Source: Euperipatoides rowelli
Lineage: Eukaryota; Onychophora; Udeonychophora; Euonychophora; Peripatopsidae
Direction: 5' to 3' (one strand)
Assembly: GCA_003024985.2 (NCBI GenBank)
Contig: PXIH01S0010640.1
Length of the DNA stretch: 12,019 nt
Each line of letters begins with the position of its first letter. The stretch's first letter is position 1. The notes below the pieces were generated by a model. The model was not told the origin of the DNA and did not search any database. It saw nothing but the letters and a program-made list of their open reading frames with translations. Both the position numbers and the translations under genes were made by a program. Below are positions 10,201 to 12,019 of the stretch, in pieces.

Positions 10201-10877
10201 ATTTGTAGGTATCGGACATATAGTAAGTGATAAATTCTAAAATGTTATGTGGGTGAATATCCTATTCAGTTTTTATTGATCTTACTTTTAATTACAGTAT
10301 ATATATTATTAAAATTGAGCTAATTCATTCAAACATTTCTTTTGTTGTTCTTGATATTTTATATACTATAGGTGCTAAAACCGTGCAATGTAGAATTCAG
10401 CCGTCAGGTCTCTCGATCAGATGACATGGTACAAATGGGAATAACAGTTTCTGAAATTGATTTACGGGTATCTCCAACAAGTGTATATATTTTTAAAGAT
10501 GTATGCGAAGTTTTACATCAATTAACGGACGAGGTGTGTAGACATTTTTCTATATCATTAAACCATGTCTAGGTAAATAGTTTGTCCTTGTAATTATTTT
10601 AAGCACTCTCTATTATTAAAAATTCATTTTTTAAATAATGCTATCAATGATAAATTTAAGAAAGTGACATTTGTTTTGGTCAGATTGTCAAATTAAGCTA
10701 CTATATAATTATTGCATAATGTTTGTAGATTTTATTGTATAATGTTTATTATATAATTTTGATTTCTTTAGCCTGGAGAAAAGATTAAAAAAATAACGCA
10801 TTCTTCCAAGAAAAAGCCGCCTGAGGATTTGTGGTCTAATAGAAGCATCACACCAAATACATGGCTGCAAATGATAG
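1040..10877 (+). CDS. VPS13A/C: VPS13A/C-like protein, internal fragment in six exons (1040-1206, 4029-4141, 5036-5301, 6735-6851, 10372-10533, 10772-10877)
   Basis: Joining the six exons gives 931 nt with one open frame and compatible phases at every junction (2/1, 1/2, then phase 0 three times). The product is about 310 residues from the middle of the protein; both ends lie outside the window. Stretches typical of the VPS13A/C branch are visible in order: a 'DTRP' segment, 'IIDFSYKRNKDKDAVVDIVV', 'IKKPEIVIFADPT', a 'LGELQIFSC' strand, 'VLKPCNVEF', and 'EDLWSNRSITPNTWL'. VPS13 proteins are very long (over 3,000 residues) rod-like proteins whose amphipathic strands line a groove that carries phospholipids between membranes at contact sites such as ER-mitochondria and ER-lipid droplet. 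By family knowledge this segment lies between the N-terminal chorein region and the VAB domain. VPS13A versus VPS13C, or a pre-duplication invertebrate gene, cannot be separated here; VPS13B and VPS13D fit less well. Confidence 0.88.
1550..1577 (+). repeat. Left terminal inverted repeat, 28 bp
   Basis: Exact reverse complement of 2190-2217. The match fails immediately inward (1578 C versus 2189 A) and outward (1549 T versus 2218 T). Confidence 0.85.
2190..2217 (-). repeat. Right terminal inverted repeat, 28 bp
   Basis: Partner of 1550-1577, read TTTTGTCATCTAACACAAGC and then AATCAAAG on the + strand. See the element entry for context. Confidence 0.85.
2335..2358. repeat. Perfect hairpin ATTACCGATT / AATCGGTAAT
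   Basis: A 10-bp perfect inverted repeat around a 4-nt CGAT loop. It sits in a run of ACCGAT/ATCGGT words (about 2328-2398) that also includes ATCGATAT and a terminal ATTACCGAA. A diverged version in the same orientation occurs near 3815-3880, on the far side of the tandem repeat. Possibly a transposon end or a relic of one. Confidence 0.7.
2511..3342 (+). repeat. Tandem repeat, about 187-bp unit, four full copies plus a partial fifth
   Basis: The landmark CTGGRGTGCATG (or a close variant) recurs at 2530, 2717, 2903, 3095 and 3282, giving spacings of 187, 186, 192 and 187. Each unit carries the same order of words: an AATTTCTT(T/C)ACTTTTTCCAA segment, (A)GGACTATAG, AATTCTGAAATGAGATTTTT, ATCTTAAGC, GGCC(A/T)ATATTTG, then CATTTTTATATAAAT and GAAAAATATATTAATATATG. 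The 192-nt spacing is largely explained by extra bases around GCCTATAGC near 2950. Copies are diverged by point changes, so this is not a fresh expansion. The last copy fades after about 3342. A short open frame at 2783-2977 spans one unit and is not a gene. Confidence 0.92.
3485..3515. repeat. T13-GTT-A15 foldback
   Basis: Thirteen T, then GTT, then fifteen A, able to fold as a long A/T hairpin. Such paired homopolymers can mark tail-to-tail insertion of poly(A)-ended elements but also arise by slippage; nothing around it decides between these. Confidence 0.5.
3904..3928. repeat. Perfect palindrome ATACAGTATATA-G-TATATACTGTAT
   Basis: Two 12-bp arms around one G. It is the longest of many TACAGTATA-type words in the window (for example near 150, 1300, 2055, 2275, 3890, 3950, 4765 and 11278), most of them intronic. 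It is located about 100 nt upstream of exon B. Confidence 0.7.
4029..4141 (+). CDS. VPS13A/C: VPS13A/C-like exon B
   Basis: Exon of 113 nt after ATATTTAG. The first A completes the lysine codon begun in exon A; 37 full codons follow, and the final G starts the valine codon finished by exon C. The donor GTAAGT at 4142 is a strong consensus. The peptide is ILVSCCTSGKNDNILINVTQ followed by PPIIDFSYKRNKDKDAV. The 'DFSYKR' strand with a charged turn matches the pattern seen just after the 'DTRP' segment in VPS13A/C proteins, where a membrane-bridging beta-strand repeat continues. The acceptor tract is AT-rich with few pyrimidines, so a nearby alternative acceptor is possible, but this one alone keeps phase and removes no family-like residues. 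Confidence 0.82.
4681..4727. repeat. Stem-loop with 13 + 5 bp perfect stem
   Basis: AGTTCACTGTATT (4681-4693) pairs perfectly with AATACAGTGAACT (4715-4727). Inside, after a 3x3 internal loop, TATAG pairs with CTATA around a 5-nt TACCT loop. It is too short for a typical microRNA precursor, and pairing outside the 13-bp arm is only partial. It could be a small palindromic element or an RNA structure in the pre-mRNA. Confidence 0.6.
4731..4852 (+). repeat. Microsatellite: CATA/ACAC tract passing into GAGA
   Basis: Imperfect run of ACATACATACACATAC-type words, then ACACACAC, then an (AG)n run ending near 4851. It is a compound simple repeat with many interruptions. Confidence 0.85.
5036..5301 (+). 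CDS. VPS13A/C: VPS13A/C-like exon C
   Basis: Exon of 266 nt after the pyrimidine-rich TTTCTTTTCCAG. TG completes the valine begun in exon B, then 88 codons follow. The donor is GTAGGT at 5302; a competing GTAATT at 5306 would break the phase with exon D. The peptide runs VDIVVEKLHMNVSVPFFLAV, then AQFINNAWPASFPQELLYPK, a polar linker rich in Ser, Pro and Asn (SPPSNNINSPPIYISEDGP), and NIKKPEIVIFADPTDKNSRV. The alternating hydrophobic strands and the 'KKPEIVIFADPT' strand are strongly VPS13A/C-like. The linker is the kind of loop that varies between species. The GTG at 5035 is not a start codon; it overlaps the last G of the acceptor. Confidence 0.9.
5686..6071. mobile_element. Likely miniature DNA-transposon remnant with inverted GGATCT ends
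   Basis: The left end reads CAGGGGCGGATCT, then AAACTAATGAGGCATAAGCTA. The reverse complement of the right end reads GGTGGATCT, then AAACTTACTGGGGCCCAAAGCTA. The two align over about 35 bases with a 6-nt gap and a few changes, so they are diverged terminal inverted repeats about 390 bp apart. Ends that begin CAGGGGCGGATC are common on small hAT-like or related non-autonomous elements in animals; that assignment is from memory. The interior has no transposase frame. No target-site duplication is evident. Confidence 0.6.
5932..5950. repeat. Perfect hairpin AATTTGCA-TGC-TGCAAATT
   Basis: An 8-bp perfect inverted repeat with a 3-nt spacer inside the 5686-6071 element. Each arm includes most of the ATTTGCAT octamer word bound by POU proteins in animals; whether that matters here is unknown. 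Confidence 0.6.
6303..6410. repeat. GC-richer block bounded by AGGTTCATGT / ACGTGAACCT
   Basis: AGGTTCATGT (6307-6316) and ACGTGAACCT (6399-6408) are inverted copies with one mismatch. Between them lie GCCGG words and a GGTTAAAAAACC dyad. The base composition differs from the surrounding AT-rich intron, suggesting an inserted sequence, possibly a short interspersed element, but no clear RNA polymerase III box is present. Confidence 0.35.
6735..6851 (+). CDS. VPS13A/C: VPS13A/C-like exon D
   Basis: Exon of 117 nt, exactly 39 codons in phase 0, after a long T tract and TTTAG. The donor is GTAGGA at 6852; reading through would reach an in-frame TAA after 12 more codons. The peptide begins AEIMFDIAFSMAQDSMYTTL and continues GELQIFSCLNEKAIKTAYP. 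The pattern of a hydrophobic strand, a short loop, a second strand with 'LQIFSC' and then charged residues fits the VPS13A/C repeat that follows the 'KPEIV' strand. It joins directly to 'VLKPCNVEF' in exon E. It is too short to stand out as an isolated frame and is recognised only by its family likeness and its phase. Confidence 0.85.
6919..7167. mobile_element. Palindromic miniature element (MITE-like), about 250 bp
   Basis: The left arm, about 6919-6996, and the reverse complement of the right arm, about 7088-7167, match with small gaps. Landmarks: AAAAAAATGTATAGTTAATT then CATCAAATTTTATTTAAAAA and GGTGTTAAAA on the left; TTTTAACACCTTTTTAAAT, TTTGATGAAATAAATATACA and TTTTTTT on the right. 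The pairing continues inward through ATTACAT/ATGTAAT and GACAAATCA/TGATTTGTGT, so nearly the whole element folds into one long hairpin. There is no coding capacity. It starts 67 nt after the exon D donor. Confidence 0.75.
7232..7470 (+). repeat. Left arm of the foldback element
   Basis: Diverged inverted copy of 7854-8100. It includes ATGCCCATATATGGACAT at 7310-7327, one base away from the perfect palindrome on the other arm. Confidence 0.8.
7412..7750 (+). repeat. Tandem units of about 130 bp in the left half of the foldback element
   Basis: Three units, starting near 7412, 7545 and 7673, share AAGAT(A/G)GC, a TTCCTG box, TATAG(A/G)G(G/C)TTTT and a following T-rich run ending in (C/A)TTCC. 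They are diverged, and the second and third are closest. Confidence 0.65.
7854..8100 (-). repeat. Right arm of the foldback element
   Basis: Inverted copy of 7232-7470. It contains the perfect 18-bp palindrome ATGCCCATATATGGGCAT at 7981-7998. Confidence 0.8.
8400..8450. repeat. Two adjacent perfect hairpins
   Basis: ATTTACTAAAT-AA-ATTTAGTAAAT (8400-8423) has 11-bp arms. Four bases further on, GAATAAATC-CTCTA-GATTTATTC (8428-8450) has 9-bp arms. Both are AT-rich and could be chance or a small element. Confidence 0.6.
8675..9175. repeat. Inverted and direct copies of AGTTAAAGCTA
   Basis: ATAGTTAAAGCTA (8675-8687) is the exact reverse complement of 9163-9175, and a direct partial copy AGTTAAAGCTAC lies at 8711-8722. 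The sequence between them shows no further pairing by eye, and the 13-bp match alone is weak evidence of an element. Confidence 0.35.
9384..10230. other. GC-richer intronic block of unknown nature
   Basis: This stretch has clearly more G and C than the rest of the intron (for example CCGCGG, GGGCCCG, GGCGGTCGGCGG, GGGGGGAGGG), suggesting an inserted sequence. Inside are nested dyads: GGAACATGTCTC (9760-9771) against GAGACATTTCC (9846-9856), CATTTATAGC (9868-9877) against GCTATAAATG (9926-9935), and GGCGG (9889-9893) against CCGCC (9939-9943). No reverse transcriptase or transposase motif was recognised. It could be a fragment of a retroelement or DNA transposon. Confidence 0.45.
10372..10533 (+). 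CDS. VPS13A/C: VPS13A/C-like exon E
   Basis: Exon of 162 nt, exactly 54 codons in phase 0, following TACTATAG. The donor is GTGTGT at 10534, after GACGAG. The peptide begins VLKPCNVEFSRQVSRSDDMV and continues QMGITVSEIDLRVSPTSVYI, then FKDVCEVLHQLTDE. In VPS13A/C proteins an equivalent 'VL-PC' strand, then a variable loop, then a 'V--I--KVSP' strand and a hydrophobic helix follow the 'LQV' strand, and the match here is close in order and spacing. Without splicing the frame would run on only 12 codons into the intron to a TAG at 10570. The GTG at 10372 encodes an internal valine, not a start. Confidence 0.88.
10534..10771 (+). other. Intron E-F (238 nt)
   Basis: Runs from GTGTGT to TTTCTTTAG. 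It is AT-rich with nothing else visible, and is the only short intron in the window. Confidence 0.82.
10772..10877 (+). CDS. VPS13A/C: VPS13A/C-like exon F
   Basis: Exon of 106 nt after GATTTCTTTAG, in phase 0, with 35 codons and a final G that begins the next codon. The donor is GTCAGT at 10878. The peptide is PGEKIKKITHSSKKKPPEDL followed by WSNRSITPNTWLQMI. The basic, Lys-rich linker leads to an 'LW...(T)..W' segment that in VPS13A/C follows the preceding helix and introduces the next repeat. The basic linker is the poorly conserved part. The next exon must start with two bases that complete the G codon; none is convincing before the window ends. Confidence 0.82.
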
Positions 10878-12019
10878 GTCAGTTTTAAATTTACTTTCCT
10901 GAACTTTTTTACTGCTTAATTCTGAAGAAAACTATGAATGTTTTAATCATATTTATTTGTTTTTGCTTATATAAATGACTACAAAGTGATGATTGTTTCT
11001 TTTTTATCAATATAATATTGAAGACAAACAAAATAAAATTCTAATAGACTCTGATTAAATTTCTAATTGTTATACATTTAATCATTTCAATAGCGAGTAA
11101 AGTCCATGGAAAATCACAATTTCCTGTGCCTGACAATCCGACACACTTGCTCAGGGGTGTATAACTGTCGCTATGGTGCCCTAAATTGTGACAGCATAAT
11201 TTTTATGGCTCCAGCATTGATTTTGTCGCTAGAACAAACAGTGACATGAACTATTTTAAGCATCAAAAAAGCTCATACAGTATATTTTCTAAATAAAATC
11301 TGTCTCATTCCTTACATTAATTAGATTCCTAAAAAGAAATTAAACAAACTTCAATCAATTGCAGTGATTTGATCTCTCGATTCTTTTCTTTTCTATCTAC
11401 ACCTTTTTTTTTTAAACACAGAATATTTTCTAAATAAAATGATTCATTCTTCCATTAATTAGACTTTTAAAAAGAAATGAAATAAACTCTGTGTTTTGAT
11501 TTTTCCTCATTCTTGTGAAATAACTTCTTTATATTTTCTCCAGTGATTCTAACTTTGGTTGATGTTTTCAAACTTGTTTAAGTTACATCATAAGTATGTT
11601 TAGGCAAGTTTAAGAATTGTCAAGGGATGAAAATTAGGCTACTCATCAAAATGGATTTAATTTTATTTTTATTATTATTGCCTTATTTTTTCTTTAATAT
11701 TTAAATAAGACAATTTTATTGTTATACATTATTGAAATTAAAAATTAAATTGTTTAACAATCAATTTATTTTTATTTCTTTATTGTATTAAGTTCTAAGT
11801 TTTAATAATATTTTAAATTAGTAGACTATACATTAAGGTTGTCAATTAAAATATACTGCAAATTTACTGTTAGTAATTTTCTGGAATTTGGTTTTTAAAA
11901 TTAAACTGTTTTAAATGGATAAAGGTGTTGAAAAAATATTGTCATGTAATTATCTTGAATTACGATATCCCTTCGAAGTCAGAGAAAAACTCCCTACCTC
12001 ACTTACTGCCCTATTCTTA
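10878..12019 (+). other. Start of the intron after exon F
   Basis: AT-rich sequence from the donor GTCAGT to the end of the window. It contains a patch at 11094-11250 with repeated TGTCGCTA and GTGACA words and a local two-copy duplication (11282-11490). From 11500 to 12019 I see no exon; AG sites tested with the required phase (for example 11541) meet a stop codon within a few residues. Confidence 0.7.
11282..11490 (+). repeat. Two-copy direct duplication, offset about 141 bp
   Basis: ATATTTTCTAAATAAAAT followed by CATT-C-TTA/CC-ATTAATTAGA and AAAAAGAAAT(T/G)AAA occurs at 11282-11351 and again at 11423-11490. The spacer between copies is T-rich. The copies differ by substitutions and a short indel. 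Confidence 0.75.

Larger units (their letters stand above)
6852..10371 (+). other. Intron D-E, the longest intron, with several inserted elements
   Basis: A 3,520-nt intron from GTAGGA to ATAG. It contains a palindromic miniature element (6919-7167), a large foldback element (7232-8100), paired hairpins (8400-8450), a scattered inverted/direct repeat AGTTAAAGCTA (8675-9175) and a GC-richer block (9384-10230). Stretches 8100-8400 and 8450-9380 show no convincing gene. Frames at 7186-7392 (minus) and 7510-7860 (plus) lie in the foldback element and translate its repeats. Confidence 0.75.

Noticed and set aside
11094-11160. Possible next VPS13 exon after the AG at 11093
   Set aside because: The phase would work and the frame is open for about 20 codons, but the peptide shows no likeness to the expected VPS13 continuation and there is no good donor.
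11542-11580. Possible exon after TTTTCTCCAG
   Set aside because: The acceptor is good, but the required phase meets TAA after 12 codons with no donor before it.

Overview
This is an AT-rich window (around 70% A+T by eye) from a eukaryotic nuclear genome, almost certainly an animal. It contains one recognisable gene on the + strand, split by long GT-AG introns that are full of inverted-repeat elements and tandem repeats. The codon phase carries through all six exons I could define, and the joined 310-residue reading frame looks like the middle part of a VPS13 protein of the VPS13A/VPS13C type, a bridge-like lipid-transfer protein that works at membrane contact sites. The large introns, the microsatellites and the many small palindromic elements suggest an invertebrate metazoan. 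I cannot name the lineage from sequence alone.

Layout: 1-1039 is intron sequence upstream. Exon A is 1040-1206. A 2.8-kb intron follows, holding a 668-bp element with perfect 28-bp terminal inverted repeats (1550-2217), an ACCGATT-rich hairpin (2335-2358), a roughly 187-bp tandem repeat with over four copies (2511-3342), and a diverged copy of the ACCGATT block (near 3815-3880). Exon B is 4029-4141. The next intron holds a strong 47-nt hairpin and a CA/GA microsatellite. Exon C is 5036-5301. The next intron holds a likely miniature transposon with GGATCT-containing ends (5686-6071) and a GC-richer block (6303-6410). Exon D is 6735-6851. The longest intron (3.5 kb) holds a palindromic miniature element (6919-7167), a large foldback element made of CACTTCC-type repeats (7232-8100), small hairpins, and a GC-richer block of unknown nature (9384-10230). 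Exon E is 10372-10533 and exon F is 10772-10877. The last 1.1 kb is intron with a local duplication.

No rRNA, tRNA, CRISPR array, operon or bacterial-type feature is visible. The exons are all parts of one protein, so there is no multi-gene system here. The novelty lies in the intronic mobile and repeat elements: at least four distinct inverted-repeat elements plus a satellite sit inside one gene. Most open reading frames outside the exons are chance frames in repeats or intron sequence. Two ambiguous bases (n at 2122 and 6503) mark unresolved positions.
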